DNA of 64,000 nt, taken from Larimichthys crocea. Lineage: Eukaryota > Chordata > Actinopteri > Sciaenidae. Shown here piece by piece: positions 1-23,240 of the stretch (its first letter is position 1; each line of letters opens with the position of its first letter). Location: NCBI RefSeq assembly GCF_000972845.2, contig NC_040022.1:2444882-2508881 (forward strand), in the 5' to 3' direction. The position numbers were made by a program, and so were the translations under genes. The notes under the pieces were generated by a model, which was not told the origin of the DNA, ran no database searches, and saw nothing but the letters and a program-made list of their open reading frames with translations.

Positions 1-1
1 G

Positions 2-10438
<10,437 letters not shown>

Positions 10439-11394
10439 ACAAACAGAAACTCGCCACGAGTTGCTGAAACCAAATCATGGACCTCACCGAGGAGAAGTCG
10501 AACTCAACTGAAGTCTAATCACTGATCTTCAGTCGTGATGGATCTTTCACAGTGTGCGACTCGACCGCGCCGACACAACGATACACTTCAAACCAGACTG
10601 TCATGAACAGCGACTACGACAGAGACACTATGGACAGTATTAAAAGGAACAAGTCTCTTGACACTTTTGCACACACAGACTCCATCGACACAAACTGTTC
10701 TGCTTTGTCGTGTTCATAGGAAAACTTCAGAGCACACACAAGCACTTCAGTGTCCTTTTACATGTAAATATACCCGTCATAAACACACTTTACACTCACA
10801 CATGCACAGACACGTGTAAATACTCACCTCCATGTAATACACACAGTTATATAGAGGAAAATATGTGTTTTATTTTCATGTAATAGATTTATGTCAGAGT
10901 ACTTTTTTCTAAAGAGGTAAACAGCCGAGAAGCTTTAACGAACTGTGAATGATGATACAGGAGAGAGAGGCCCGACACACACACATACACACACACACAC
11001 GCCGGTGATGTGACGTTGTGATTATGATGTTGCCGTGGTGATGTTACAGTCATGTTACAGTCATATAAATGTATCTACAGAACAGCAGGAGCGACAGACA
11101 AAGAGAAGAAAGAGACGCACAGAAAGAGAGAGGTTCAACAGAAAGCACTTAAAGAAAAAAAAAACACTCAACGCTCCTTTTGATTTAAACCTTCTGTTCC
11201 CCCCCTTGACAATCCTAACTCGGGCAGGCGAAACTGTCTGTGTGATACTAAAACTTCTGACTCCCTCAGAGACTCAGGCTTAAAGAGAGAGGAAGGAATC
11301 TTGTACTATTAAAAGCACTTCCCATTTTCATCTTTGAGTTCCTTAAAAAGAAAAGAAAAAAAATCCACCCTGAAAAACACTATGAAACAAAAAC

Positions 11395-12010
11395 TGCAGT
11401 TCCTCAAACGTCCACTCGAGGCTGGCCTCCAGAAGTGAGTCAGTCTCCGTAAGTCCCCATGTGAAAAAGTCCCAACTTCACAGCAGAAATAAACATGTTT
11501 ACAGCCTGGTACAAAAGACAGTCACCTGTTCAAATTACATTAAGGCTTCTGCAGAATTAAGAACGTGGACGTGACAAGTTGGTGCCGTTACAGTTGCCTT
11601 GTTTGAGCACCCTCAGGTCCACCGAGCTTCAAAACAGCTCTTCAGAAACCTACAAGTGATGTCACAGATACTACGTCCACTGTTTTATACAGTCTGTGGT
11701 ATTTACATTGAATCTAAAGCTGCATCCAGTTAGCTTAGCTTTGCATGAAGATTAACACGATATATCTCGATATTATGATATATATAGTGTTAATTAGTGA
11801 GCTTTAGAGTTGCTAATTTGTGGATTTCATTACCTGAAGACAAAGTCAAGGTAGCTGTTCCCTCCCCAATGCCAGCTGTAGTCTTATATTTATAACCAGC
11901 ACCCAGGCTTACTTCATCCTGATGCTCCATGCAGCCAGCACAGCAGATTTTGAGCTTCACACCGACTCTTCAGAAACATGTCACGGACACGCCGTCCATT
12001 CATTATACTG
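11395..12010 (-). repeat. Decayed copies of dispersed repeat family B
   Basis: Bases 11395-11530 (GAAGTGAGTCAGTCTCC, AGAAATAAACATGTTTACAG) match 36.84-36.99 kb and, reversed, 43.72-43.91 and 49.20-49.28 kb. Bases 11630-11710 and 11950-12020 hold further pieces (CTCTTCAGAAAC..., ...GTCCATTCATTATACTGTC) that recur near 44.46-44.52 kb. Probably a non-autonomous DNA transposon common in teleosts; class not determined. Confidence 0.5.
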
Positions 12011-13729
12011 TCATTGACTTTGTCCAGTTTGGGGGATGTAGGACGCCCGACACATGATCACAAAGTGACTCCGCGAATGCACTGAACAAGCTGATGTATT
12101 AACAGTGTAAGGAGTCCCAGAGGGTGGATTTTTTTTTTTTTTAAAGGTGTTTTCAGGGTTGTAAACGTTGCAGTCAGCCCAAGAGATGCATCAAGGTCAT
12201 GGCGCTGATATTCATACGTACACAGCTGCCAGCACTGATTAGATCATGAACATAATTCAATTTTAACAGTCATCTTCCACGGTTTGGCTGCAGCGTTTTT
12301 CAACCTCTAAATGTCCTGTGTTTGGTTTTCTTTTTCTTTTTGCTTCTGCTGTTTTATGGATGTTTATCTTGAACCCCACAAGTCTGAACACATTTCGCCC
12401 CCTTTCCAAGCAATCATATTTGACATGAGTGCACTTTGAATGAGCTCCGCCGCAAAGGAGACTCTGTGACTGGGAGTCTTGTACGTCTTCCTAGAGTATT
12501 TACTAACCCCCCACTTCCTGCGTTCGCCGCCTCTCCGCCGCATGATTCGCCCTGAAAACAGATAAAACAAACACACGTCCCTTTTTTCTTCTTTTCACCT
12601 CTTTTAGCTGCTTACGTGCCTCGTTTTAACCGTTTTTTAGGGTCAGACTTGTTGAATGTTGTGCTCAGGGTTGTGAGCGTTTTTTGGGCGGCATTTTACT
12701 CTCCCAGGCCTTATGATGATGACGATGATGATGATGATGATGATGATTCGCCAAAATCTCGCTTAGATCCCGCCTCCCCCGCCCCTCCTCCAGGAGTAAT
12801 CAGATTTTCCCCTGACGTTCGGGGAACGCCTGACTTCTTTGTGATTTATCGTTTAAACAACCCTCCGTTCCTGAGCTCTTAACTCACTTAGCTACACTAT
12901 TGTGTATAGAGTTTGTATCTATATACAGTATATAGTATACTGTATATATAGTATATATATCTGATTATCATGTTGATTTTCTCGTATGTTTCTTACCACG
13001 TTGCCCTCTCTCTGTGTCGCCGCAGAGACTGAAGATTGTCTTGTTGATATTCAATAGGTTTAATATTTTCTACTCTTTTGAGATCTTTTGGTTATGTCTG
13101 ATTTTATTCTAGGATATATCTTATTTTTACTCACTCTGAGATGGCTGCAAGATGTCCCAATATGTTAATGTGACATTTGATAAATGATAAAAAAAGACGT
13201 CTGCCAGTATATTAGTAGCATTTCAGTACATATATAAATATATATATAAAATCCAGACATGATAGCCACCCGGTAAAAGAAACGTTTGTATGTGCTGCTA
13301 GTCTGTTAGTATTGAAAGTGGTTTAACCAGGTACAGAGTGACTACATGTGCTGTTTTTCTGAGATTACTCATTATCTTATCTGCTTAAAGCCCCACCTGC
13401 TCCTCAAGCTGCTGCTGCCTGAAACTCGCATTTCTGCAGACAGAGAGTTCAAAAAGTTTTTGAGTGACAAGTCGGCCCAAAATGGATCTCCGGCTGTATC
13501 TCAGCCGTGGGAGTGTAATGGGTACACAGGTCGAACCGGTTGTTTGTAGAGTGAACAAGTTAAAGTGCCCGTTATGAATGTTTGTTTACCCCTGGAGCTG
13601 CTAAAGCACTTTTTTTCTAAGTGTGTTTGTGTGTGATAAGACATCTTATTACACACACATGCACACACTTACACACTTTTATAACCCTTTAAGGTGTGTG
13701 TTATTGCCTTCCAATCTCTAAGTCTGTGA

Positions 13730-13855
13730 AGGTTCTCAGTCATCCAGGTTATCTTTCTTTGTGAAGAGTTCAATCTGGGGGAACTGGACTTGGTTAAAGA
13801 TAAGTAAAGTTGTTTCACTTCTTAATCCAAGAGGCTTCTTAGTTTCCGACAGTCC
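13730..13855. repeat. Dispersed unclassified repeat
   Basis: GTGAAGGTTCTCAGTCATCC, AAGAGTTCAATCTGGGG and CTTAATCCAAGAGGCTTCTT form a repeat seen again in part at 51545-51620 (GTGAAGGGTCTCAGTCGTCC). It runs straight into the minisatellite, which may be internal to it. Confidence 0.5.
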
Positions 13856-13861
13856 TGAACG

Positions 13862-14070
13862 ACCTGTGACATGTGACCTAACTACTGTCGTTCACACCTG
13901 ACGACATGTGACCTAACGACTGTCGTTCACACCTGACGACATGTCACCTAATGACTGTCGTTCACACCTGACAACATGTGACCTAACGACTGTCGTTCAC
14001 ACCTGACGACATGTGACCTAACGACTGTCGTCCACACCTGACGACATGTGACCTAACGACTGTCGTTCCC
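13862..14070. repeat. 35-bp minisatellite, about six units
   Basis: Units begin with CCTGACGACATGTGACC at 13897, 13932, 13967, 14002 and 14037, spaced exactly 35 bases; a diverged unit precedes them (about 13863). Every unit contains ACGACA and TGTCGT 14 bases apart, so each can fold on itself. There are no unique spacers, so it is not CRISPR-like. Confidence 0.9.
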
Positions 14071-14988
14071 CCATTATGCCAGATGTTCTTTAACGACTGA
14101 CTGACCAGACTTCATGTGTCCTGAACGACTCTGACGACAGTCGTCACAACAACGAGCACTAACGAACCAAGTGAAACCTTGCCCACCTAAGCTATATACT
14201 TGGATTTTCTCCACCAGTCAGTCAGAGCTGAAGACCCTCTTAGCTGAGATCATGGAGAAAGTCTTCACAGATCTACAACCAAAGTCCATTGCCCCCGATT
14301 TGACCGTTCCAATCTCTATTCCCCCTCTATCTCCACCCAAAGCCCAGCCTTAGGCCTTCAAACAGGGTCCAAAACACACAAACACACACCGAATCGTATT
14401 GCCCACTTCGCCTTCATTTTCATTTGGTGTCATATGTTTTAAGAGCCTGACTTTGTGTATGTTCTTTTTATCACGTTTATGCTTGTCCTACAAAATTTTA
14501 GTTTTTGCTGTGATTCATGATTTTTTTTTTTTTTTTGCATGTTTCTGTCATTTATTTTTGCTTCCCCTCTCTGAACAATCGTCCACGCCTCTCAAGCAAT
14601 ACTGCTGACTGGCACTGGGAGCTAGCTGCTAGAGAGAGAGAGAGAGAAAGAGAGTAAGAGAGAAATGGGAGAGAAAGTAAAAGATTGAATGAGAGAGAGA
14701 GAGAGAGAGAGGTGGACTGGAGGCTGGTTCTTCGTCTGCTGTTCCTTCAGTATCGTTATCGTCCTGTTACAGAAAAATAATAAAAAAAAGATTATTTTGA
14801 AAATAAATAGAAAAATCATCTAAGTTTTGTAAATGATCCTTCACTGTCGAGGGGAGAAAAAAAGATATCAGAATATACTTTGTACACATGTCTAATCTTG
14901 TAAAAATGAAAAAAAAAAACACATTTTAGAGATAAATCTGAAACCAGATATATTCTGTCACCCTATACTGTACGTGTAAGGAACTGTT

Positions 14989-14990
<2 letters not shown>

Positions 14991-15023
<33 letters not shown>
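14991..15023. repeat. Poly-T tract, 33 bases
   Basis: This uninterrupted T run lies about 70 bases before the candidate tnrc18 poly(A) signal. It may be the A-tail of a retroposed element on the minus strand. Confidence 0.9.
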
Positions 15024-15026
<3 letters not shown>

Positions 15027-15093
15027 GACAGCAACCACGTTTATCAGTGTTTCTTTTAAATCGTTTTAGTAACTCAATATTTTATAGTTAATC

Positions 15094-15099
15094 AATAAA
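15094..15099 (+). terminator. Candidate poly(A) signal AATAAA for tnrc18
   Basis: The hexamer AATAAA is followed by a T/GT-rich stretch (about 15113-15135). It is the strongest forward-strand signal downstream of tnrc18, but its use is inferred from sequence alone. Confidence 0.4.
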
Positions 15100-15339
15100 C
15101 AGATGGAACTGTACTTTTTGTGTTCTCTTTTCTGATATCATGTTCATGACATGACATGATATTTGTGTTCCCCCTTTAAAGCAACATTACTTTGAAACTG
15201 AAAAGTTTAATCCCACGGTGGTAAATATAGACAGCTGTACACGTGTATTTGTTATGATTACATTACAGAAACTTTGCTAACAGCCAAACATCAAGCAAGG
15301 TCAACAGCACAAGACAGCTAATGAGTCAAACTTTCACCA

Positions 15340-15410
15340 TAGAGGCTGCTGGACTTGGTTGCATTGCCTTCTTGCCCAGCTCCTGTTCTGGCACGACACC
15401 TGCTGGTCAA
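15340..15410 (-). repeat. Fragment of dispersed repeat family A
   Basis: ATAGAGGCTGCTGGACTTGG and CCAGCTCCTGTTCTGGCACG are the reverse complement of the core of family A (full-length forms near 27.1-27.7 kb). Confidence 0.6.
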
Positions 15411-15579
15411 AATTCGCTTAAAAAACCTTAAAAACTAACCCTGCCACTTACTTTGACCCGCTATCACTTTTTACCTCTTGAGTCTTGACTTCACAAAGTA
15501 CCTGAAAGATCATGACTCTTACATCTTTTAATTACTTGCTGCAGCCAATTAAGACTGTAAACAAGGTAAACATCTATCC

Positions 15580-15910
15580 TGGCTCTATCTAGTGGTAACA
15601 AAATCCAAATACCAAACGCCTCTGAAGCTCTCTAACACATTATACCTGTTTTGTTTAATTAACAAGTATGTTTGGTTATGTACAGGATCTGGCAGCAGTT
15701 GCCAGGCAACCAGTGGATACTCCATGAAGTTAGTACTCCCGGCAGTCGACTGCAAATTTTCATTTTCACGCTTAAGTTTTTATTTTTTTTGGCAAATCAA
15801 ACAAACAAGATGAAGCATGTTAATTAGTGAGCGTTGGAGGTGCTGCTAGCCGTTTATCCCCTTTGCTTCCAGTCTTTGTGCTAAGCTAACAGGCTCCATC
15901 ACCTCCATCG
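15580..15910 (-). repeat. Dispersed teleost repeat (reverse copy of the 3965-4105 family)
   Basis: GGCAGCAGTTGCCAGGCAAC, GTTAATTAGTGAGCGTTGG and TGTGCTAAGCTAACAGGCTC are features of a repeat that recurs at about 11.79-11.83, 3.97-4.10 and 24.85-25.0 kb. Probably a non-autonomous DNA transposon. Confidence 0.5.
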
Positions 15911-16160
15911 CCTCCTCCTCCAGCTCCTCTGCTGTTGTTTTTGTACCCTGTTTTTTTTTTTTTTTTGGACTGCCCCTTTAATCAACAGTGGACTCCATCA
16001 GGCCTCCATTTTGGCAGCCCAGTAATGAAGCTGCTGGTTGTGATAAAATGGAGGAAAGTTCAGCTTCCTCTCTGCTGAGCTGCAAAGCTGACCACCAGAG
16101 ACACATTTTCCACCGCTGACCGTTCATGACTCTGCCCTCAAAGAGCTGGCAAAGGTGTGT

Positions 16161-16163
<3 letters not shown>

Positions 16164-16221
<58 letters not shown>
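16164..16221. repeat. (GT)n microsatellite
   Basis: A pure GT run of about 58 bases. Smaller GT/CA runs follow at about 16600-16632 and 16735-16755. Confidence 0.95.
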
Positions 16222-16222
<1 letters not shown>

Positions 16223-16600
16223 CTTCTGAATTCCTGTGTGTCCACGTGTAATTAAATCTTTGCTGACATGAAATGAGTGTGTGTTCCTGTTTCAGGATGA
16301 GAGCAGCAGTCAGGGGTTCAGCCGCCTCTCTGTTTCCCCCAAAGGATCAACATCAGCATAACATCAGACCTGCTGGGAGCTTCCTCCGACACACACACAT
16401 ACAGTACAGAAAGGTATACACACATCCTAACACACACACACACACACTCTCCATCCTACCTCAAACAGCACCCTACACACCCTCCTGTGGGAGTGTCAGC
16501 ATGCAGGGTTCTGATTGGCTGGCATCACATGAACAGAGTCGTCCTATTGGCTGAGGTTTCATTGCAGCTTTAACATGGGGCGCAGAGGGAGCTGAGATGT

Positions 16601-16634
<34 letters not shown>

Positions 16635-17129
16635 ACCTGTGTATATGTGAGTGTTTGAACTCATTACTGTTGAATCTCTCCACCTCTCTTTCTTTTCTTT
16701 ACTGCTCAGCTCTTTCAGGCTGTGTCCGTGTGTTTGTGTGTGTGTGTGTGTGTGCGACCCACTTTGCACACACACACACCGGTTTCCCAGGAGACAGGTA
16801 TCTAAGTGAGGGGGCGTTCAAACGCACACTGAGCACAAACAGTTTGAAAGGGTTGTTATTCAGACTGGAGTCTGCTCTCAGACTTTCAGAACAGTGTGTT
16901 TGTCCTTCAACTCAGTTTTTCTGTGTTTGTTTATTCACCAACTTTCTCCTCCGTCACTTCTTTCTACACGTCGTTCTCACATCTGTCCATCTTACGCCTG
17001 TTTTACTCTTATGCAGGTCTAAAAGGACACGACTGTTTGCTTATCAACCTGAAGACACTGTGCAGAAATCAGTCTTTTTGCGGTTTCAGTTTCAGAGTAC
17101 AACAACACAAGACATAGCAGCCAGCTAAT

Positions 17130-17590
17130 ATTAATTACTAGTCCAACAGCAAGAAGCCCAGTTTGGCGTCAACGACTAAAAGTCAGTCATTTACTCTTTT
17201 CGCTCACTCTTCTTAGCTTGCTCTGTCAATGTCTTCTTCAGTCTTTAAGTCCATGGAGCTCAGTTGCATTGCCTGCTTGCCCAGCTCCTGTTCTGGCACA
17301 ACACTGGCTCCACTCCCCATTAGCTTTCGGCCTGTAAAGCTCCTCTTCTTCTCTGTGTTTCACCAAAGTTTCACCAAAATCTGTGAAATAGTCGGTGGTG
17401 TGTCACTTAGTGTCGTAAAGCGTTACGTACTTCTCGTGGGTGATTGTACCTGGAGCACAAAGTTACATAGTGTGAGAACAGACGTACGAATGAGAGAGCC
17501 AGCATTTACCTGATTAGAAGTCAGTGTGACATCAACATGATTTAAAAACTGTTTATTGGTCAATTGCCCAAGTTACACAGTGTTGCTTCA
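17130..17590 (-). repeat. Dispersed repeat family A, near full-length reverse copy
   Basis: It contains CCCAGCTCCTGTTCTGGCAC, ACTTCTCGTGGGTGATTGTA and, at the far end, TTACACAGTGTTGCTT. All are reverse complements of the copy at 27.07-27.69 kb. No coding capacity. Confidence 0.65.
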
Positions 17591-17939
17591 AAGCTTCCTG
17601 TTATTGTCCCTCTGGTTCTCGGTTAAAAACATGAAGTTTCTGAGAACTTATTTTTCTTGTGTAGAATTAACTGATAAAATCAACACCGCTCTCATTTCTG
17701 TGTCAGCGCTGCTGTAATCAATATTTTCATAATAACAGCGGCTCAAATGACTATAATGTCAGGCGTTGCCCGTAGTGATGAACCCAACCAGAGTCTCCAG
17801 TTTCCCTCGGCTCTGCACTAGCTCAACAAGTGATTTAGTTTTGGTTAACTGTATTTAGTTGAATTTACTGATTAGTTTCTCAAGACCTGCAGAGATGGAG
17901 GACGTTAAAATGAGTTACAAAAGCGTCCAAAAGATAAAT

Positions 17940-18140
17940 CATCATTCTACCTCCATCATATTATGGAGGTAGGAAGATACCCAGGTCAAACCATCCGTAA
18001 CAACACCTACCTGTCAATCAAAGCAGCCACACTCTTAATTATTCATAACTTTAAGTCTTAATATAATTTGAAAAGTCACCCTGAGTACAGTTGTCGTGGA
18101 CGAGGAAGCTTCCGTGTTGGCTTCACTTCCCGGTCATGGA
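17940..18140 (+). repeat. Dispersed repeat family B fragment
   Basis: ACACCTACCTGTCAATCAAA, ATTCATAACTTTAAG and GAGTACAGTTGTCGT match segments at 43.6-43.7, 49.13-49.19 and 50.88-50.93 kb. Confidence 0.55.
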
Positions 18141-19011
18141 TGTTGACGCGTGATCAGCACTCATGGAACGTCTTTGTTATCCCGTTGGTCACCTCACCTC
18201 TTACATCTATCTCCTCAAACCTTTGTTACGATCTGCTGTAACAGTATATCTTCCCATGCAGAGTAACTTTACTCTTCAGTTCATGCTTTTATAAAAGTAG
18301 TCCAACCCACAAAAAAAAAAAGCTCCTCTGTTTCAGAGACAGGAGTAGTTTGTTATAATTTTCCACCCTCTGCATGTTTGCATTTTGTATATGTTCATAC
18401 TGTGTTCGCTGTTTCGCTGGTGTTTGATCTCTGTCTGTCTCTCACCCCTCACTGTGTCTCTTGTTCTTGTTCCTGATGAATTTAAATGCGAAATGACAAC
18501 TGAGCCTTACAAATATTAGTTCAGAGCCTGATCCCACATGGAAGTGAGTGTGTGTGTGCGTTTGTGTGTGATGTACTGCATATCAATTAGCTATCTATTA
18601 TTCATACTGACAACATAATGAATGAAACATCACAGTCTTTGAATTTCAGGCATGTTTACTTGTCTCACACACACACATGGAGAGCTGCCGTTGTGGGTAT
18701 TTAGACAGGAGTGACAGTGTGAATGAAATCCCACTGTAGCTGTGAAAACGAGGTGATGCCCACTGAATACCTGACAGCTGAATGCAGCCCAAGACTACCA
18801 GCTCTTCCTCGCTTACACTGAGGATGAGGTGATTGAGTCTCCCTCAGTGTTCAGCTGCCAAAATCCAGTTAAACGCTGATGGAAAATGTCCATACCCTCA
18901 TCTGATCTTCCTTCATTTGTTGCCATGTGCTAACAGGTTTTGGAAGCTGCAGCTTTGTGCACAAATTTTCTGTTTCTCCTGCATCATCTTTAATTTTGTC
19001 GAGAGAGAGAA

Positions 19012-19350
19012 TATTATTTTAGTCACCGGTCATAAGTTTAGAGACACCATCTTAATCAGAGCTTGTTATTTTCTACATTTAAATGAAGACATCAAAACCA
19101 TGACATGACACAGTGAAGTCCACATACTTCAAACAAACCGGAATATGTTTTATATTTCAGACAGCGTCTCACACTCTTGGCTCTCCTCTCAGTCAGCTTG
19201 ATGAGGCACCTGAAATGGTTTTCAGTTTTTAACAGGTGTGCCGTGTCAAATGTTTATTTGATGAATTTCTTATTTTCTTTCTTTCATTGCCTGCTGGCAT
19301 CAAACAGCAACCTTTGTGAGAAGCAGAGAAGGTGAATGGATGTGTGTATC
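19012..19350 (+). mobile_element. Tc1-like DNA transposon remnant (non-coding flank)
   Basis: The order CATAAGTTTAGAGACACC, TTGTTATTTTCTACAT, GAAGACATCAAAACCATGA, CACACTCTTGGCTCTCCTCT, CAGCTTGATGAGG and AACAGGTGTGCCGTGTC follows the region upstream of the transposase in Tc1-like elements of bony fish. The transposase itself is absent and the segment has many substitutions and deletions. Confidence 0.65.
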
Positions 19351-20109
19351 TGCATGTGTGGTTCCCACCGTGAAGCATGCAGGAGGTGTGATGACGCTTT
19401 GATCAGCCTTGGATAACGTTACATCGTCCATCTATTCCAGTCTACCTCTCTGTTATTGTTTTTTTCTGCCTTTGTGGCCAGTTTAGTCAAAGTTACAAAC
19501 AGTTTGTCGTCTTCTTTTTACAGTATTACATTGTAAAGAGCTTGTCTTCGTCCTACATCATCTCCAACCTTCTTTGCGACTGCTGGTATTTAAAACACGC
19601 AGTGAAGTCTTCTCCAGCTCGAGGCTGCCATCTGTAGGACAGGACGACCGTTCACCACCCACCACGGAAGTTTTCTGTCATATTTCATTTTTATATCTCG
19701 CCATACAGGGACAAACTGTTTTTATCGTCCTCTATCCGTCCTTCTTATGAGACGTATCTGTGCATTGTGTCACTTATCAGGATGCTCTTCTCTCTTTCCT
19801 CTCGTCTCATCCATCACCTCTCCCTCCTTGGTGTTCTCATCCCTCCACACATATGGTGCTCCCTGTAGATCCTCAGTTTGACATCATAAAACATAGTTAC
19901 ATATTAAACTGATGTTTAGATAAAGATGGTGCAAGTTCACCTACATATAGAGAAATGTTTCTGACCAATCAGGACATTTCTAATTGATCCGACATTTGTT
20001 TTCTTTAAACTTTTGTGTGTCAATGAGCGGCAGAACAAGAGCAGGAGAGTTGTATCTTTTCACTTTTTACCCCCCTTACTGGAGAACAGGGGCGTCGGGA
20101 AAAACTTCG

Positions 20110-20640
20110 TCGACTGATACGATCACCTTCGCATCAACGCCATCAAGACGTAGGGATGGTGATTGACTTCAGGACCTCAGACCATGCCGGTGAGTATCCA
20201 GGGATTGGAAATCGACATGGTGGGAGGATACAAATACCTGGTGCTCACCTCAACAATAAATTGGACTGGTCGGACAACAGAGGTCTTGTACAAAAAGGGT
20301 CAAAGTCGTCTCCACTTGCTGAGAAGACTAAAGTCCTTTGGAGTGTGCAGGACTCTGTGCAGTCGTCTGCTGGAGATTCAATAAGACTGAACAAACTGGT
20401 CAAGAGGTCCAGCTCTGTCCTGGACTGCCCCCCAGACTCCATAAAGAAAGTGTTGGAGAGGACGATGTAGGCAAAGCTGACATCCATCATGAACTTCTCT
20501 CACCTTAAACACTCCCACCATGTAAGAAGGAGCTCTACCACAGGTCCTTCATTCCCACAGCTGTCAGACTCTTTAACACCAGCATGACTTTATGACTTTC
20601 TTCTATAGATTTCTTATTTATGAGTAACTTCTTATCAACC
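20110..20640 (+). pseudogene. Non-LTR retrotransposon 3' fragment (reverse transcriptase C-terminus), degenerate
   Basis: Across shifting frames it reads MVIDFR, NKLDW, TEVLYKKGQSRLHLLRRLKS, FGVCRTL, then RLNKLVKRSSSVLDC and RSFIPTAVRLFNTSM. This order is the end of the RT domain of CR1/L2/Rex1-type LINEs. There are several frameshifts, a stop after INAIKT, and a deletion between the RT and tail parts. The 3' tail (about 20555-20625) recurs reversed at 61.2 kb. Confidence 0.7.
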
Positions 20641-22769
20641 TTGTTTTATCTTTTTGCACAGATCTGTAGGCGAGAAACAAACCACGAATACAAATGCTCA
20701 GCGTGCTTGATGTCCTACTTTCTCCTGAATATCTGGGCAACATCAAAATATGAGGGCATGGCTGACGAGCACACTCCCTTCAGCAGGAGTACTGGGTCCT
20801 TGTTGAATTTGATTTATAGTTAGAAGTTATGAAAAATCAGACAACTAAAAACCGAGTTTGTTATATTTCCATATTTATCTCTGTGCCCCAATATAAACAC
20901 AAAGACGTATCAGGGTCATTTGTGATAGATTTTCTGTGCCGTTTTACAAATATGATCTCCCATTGCGCTCACTTCCTTATTTAAACGGGTTTGATCCATG
21001 CCACACAGAAGCAGCGTAAAGAAGAGGAACAATTTTTAATCATGGGTTTGAGTTAGGCAACTTTCACATCAAAAAACGGCTTTTATTTATTCAAACAAAC
21101 ATGCTGAGGGCAGAGAATTACATCCTGCGTTGCTATATTGCCCAATTTGATACAGTTTTATCCATTAACATTATAAATGGAGGCGCTGAAGGGGACTGGA
21201 GCACACCGTGACGACCTTATTAGCAACCCAGATTAAGCCAGGACAAGTTGGCTCTTACATGTGAGCACGTTGAGGTGTTTTTTAGGGAGTTTCCCACTGA
21301 ATCAAAGTGACTTAAGACGTCAGGACACATGGTCAGACAGACAGAGAGAGTTCAACTCAGCCAGCCACAGCTATGGTACAAAGTGTGACAGTGACATAAA
21401 GAGGCTGTTGGTACAACAGGATGTGAGATTCGGTTATATTTGGTGATTTTCTGAGGTTTAAAAGTTCTGCAGTCTCCCAGCCTTGATTCTCCGCTCACAG
21501 CTGTCACTCTGTGAACGTCAAACACTGACAGGTGTCTCATATGAACGGGTACATCGCTGAGTAAATCAGCTTCAGTAGACTGATAGTTCGCAGTTCTACA
21601 AGGAACATTTCACCCGTCGGTTCTTTAAATATCCAGTTGTTGCAACGTAAAGAATAAGTCAGTACTACAAAGAACGTTTTTAAAGGCAAAGAAAGTTCAT
21701 CAGATATATCCAAAGTGCTGCAAGTGTGACTTAAAGAACTCTTAAAGAATCTTACGGATTTGAAGGTTCTTCAGAGAGCTCAAAGTTCTCCAGAGCACTT
21801 AACAAGAGCAAGTTTTTCTTTGGGTGTATCGTATATATATGCAAAAGCAATGAATGCTGCACAGCGTTTTGTGTGACATCATTAAATAAGTTTCTCCCAA
21901 CTCCCCGAACTCTCGTTAAAGTCCAACATCTCTGGATTCACGTCACAAAGTTTCTTGCAAACAGACAGTTAGGCTGACAGATAAATCTGTTATCCTGAAT
22001 CCAGGGTGCTTTATTATAATTTCTTTACTCGTACCGAGATGTTTGAAGAGTATATTCTGACCTTTAAAACAGCACCACTAAAACTTAGACCTCTTTTACC
22101 CTTCTACTCCCGTTCTACCTTCCTCTATCTCCTCCTCCTCTCTACAGTATGTGGAGCAGAATGACTAATGATCAGTTGCTCTGTCACACACCAGAGACTT
22201 TCTTTCCCTGCAGCCATATCCAAAATTAGCACACACACACACACATACACACAAATACACAAAGAGGGCACATACGCACACCGACAAACATAAGTTCATG
22301 GACACACAGAGACAAGAGGGCCAGCTGCAGCAGGACACTTTGACCTGTATAACACCACGTACAAGACAGAACATTTAACCAGTCTGACGGGTTTGTACTT
22401 CTGTCCGGCCTTGTATGGAGATGCTGTTCTGTAACAGGAAGGTCAAAGGTCAAAATAAAAGGGAGAACGTCCGCTTACGAGAAGTCCTGTCTTTTATTCT
22501 CTGGAACTCTGTGACACAGATATGAAGCTAAATAAAGACAAACCTCTGATCTGTGGTGCAAAAGCTGCACAGCTGGACCTGAAGTCCTGCACGGTGCTCG
22601 ATGTTGAGCTACAGCGCTCTCTGCTGGAGAGAAGTGGTCAATGCAGATTTCATTTTACTTCTTAATAATAATAATAGATTGATTTAGTGACGTGTCTTCA
22701 ATATAAAACATAAAATAAGTCATGCTGGTCAGCTGTAAATTAAAGGAAACTACAGTGGCCACAAAACTA

Positions 22770-23240
22770 GCTCTGTCTAGAGTCAGTACCCCTGTAGAAA
22801 CAGGACGGTCCACGGTGTTTGTAGATGTAGCGGGCTGATTTCATAGAAAAGTGGCACTCTAGATATTCCTAATATTCCTAATATTTCCTGTTTGGAGCCA
22901 TGATTTCAGCGTTTTAATTTGACCTCCACTCACCATCTTTTTGTCTCTCTTTTTGTATGTGTGCTGAGCACTACACATGAACATCAGGCTGGTATTGAAA
23001 TGATATATTTCAGGAAATGCAAAAAAACTTATTTTAAATTACACTTGTAGTTTATTTTCCTATGAAATTGTGTAATATTTTGAAAGTATAATACGTTTTT
23101 CAATTCATTAATTTCATTTTAAAATTATATTTCAGAGATTTTTCCATGTAACGCTACAGGATGATAGTTTCAGATAATAAAAAACATAGTTATGAACACT
23201 ACCATTTTTTTCTGTAAATCTGACTCACTGGACCTTTAAA
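22770..23240. repeat. Decayed MITE-like segment
   Basis: The centre (CCTAATATTTCCTGTTTGG, TTTGACCTCCACTCACC) resembles about 1875-1925, and the right edge ends TCACTGGACCTTTAAA, a terminal sequence also seen at about 40.64 and 25.75 kb. Confidence 0.4.

Larger units (their letters stand above)
10439..15115 (+). other. tnrc18: tnrc18 3' untranslated region (extent uncertain)
   Basis: No coding potential follows the TGA at 10436. The stretch is AT-rich and U-rich, with short CA runs, a GAT run (12713-12748), TA-rich palindromic sequence (about 12900-12960) and a 33-base poly-T (14991-15023). An AATAAA at 15094-15099 is followed within about 25 bases by GT/T-rich sequence, which is a good poly(A) site arrangement. 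If it is used, the 3'UTR is about 4.7 kb. An earlier end is equally possible: AATAAA also occurs near 11.49 kb, but inside a dispersed repeat. The minisatellite at 13.86-14.07 kb and a repeat copy at about 11.39-11.53 kb lie within this stretch. Confidence 0.4.

Noticed and set aside
12616..12882. Open frame with a poly-Asp run
   Set aside because: The run is a GAT microsatellite inside the probable tnrc18 3'UTR; there is no support for translation.
13862..14070. CRISPR-like regular array
   Set aside because: Units are contiguous 35-bp copies with no unique spacers, in a vertebrate genome. It is a minisatellite.
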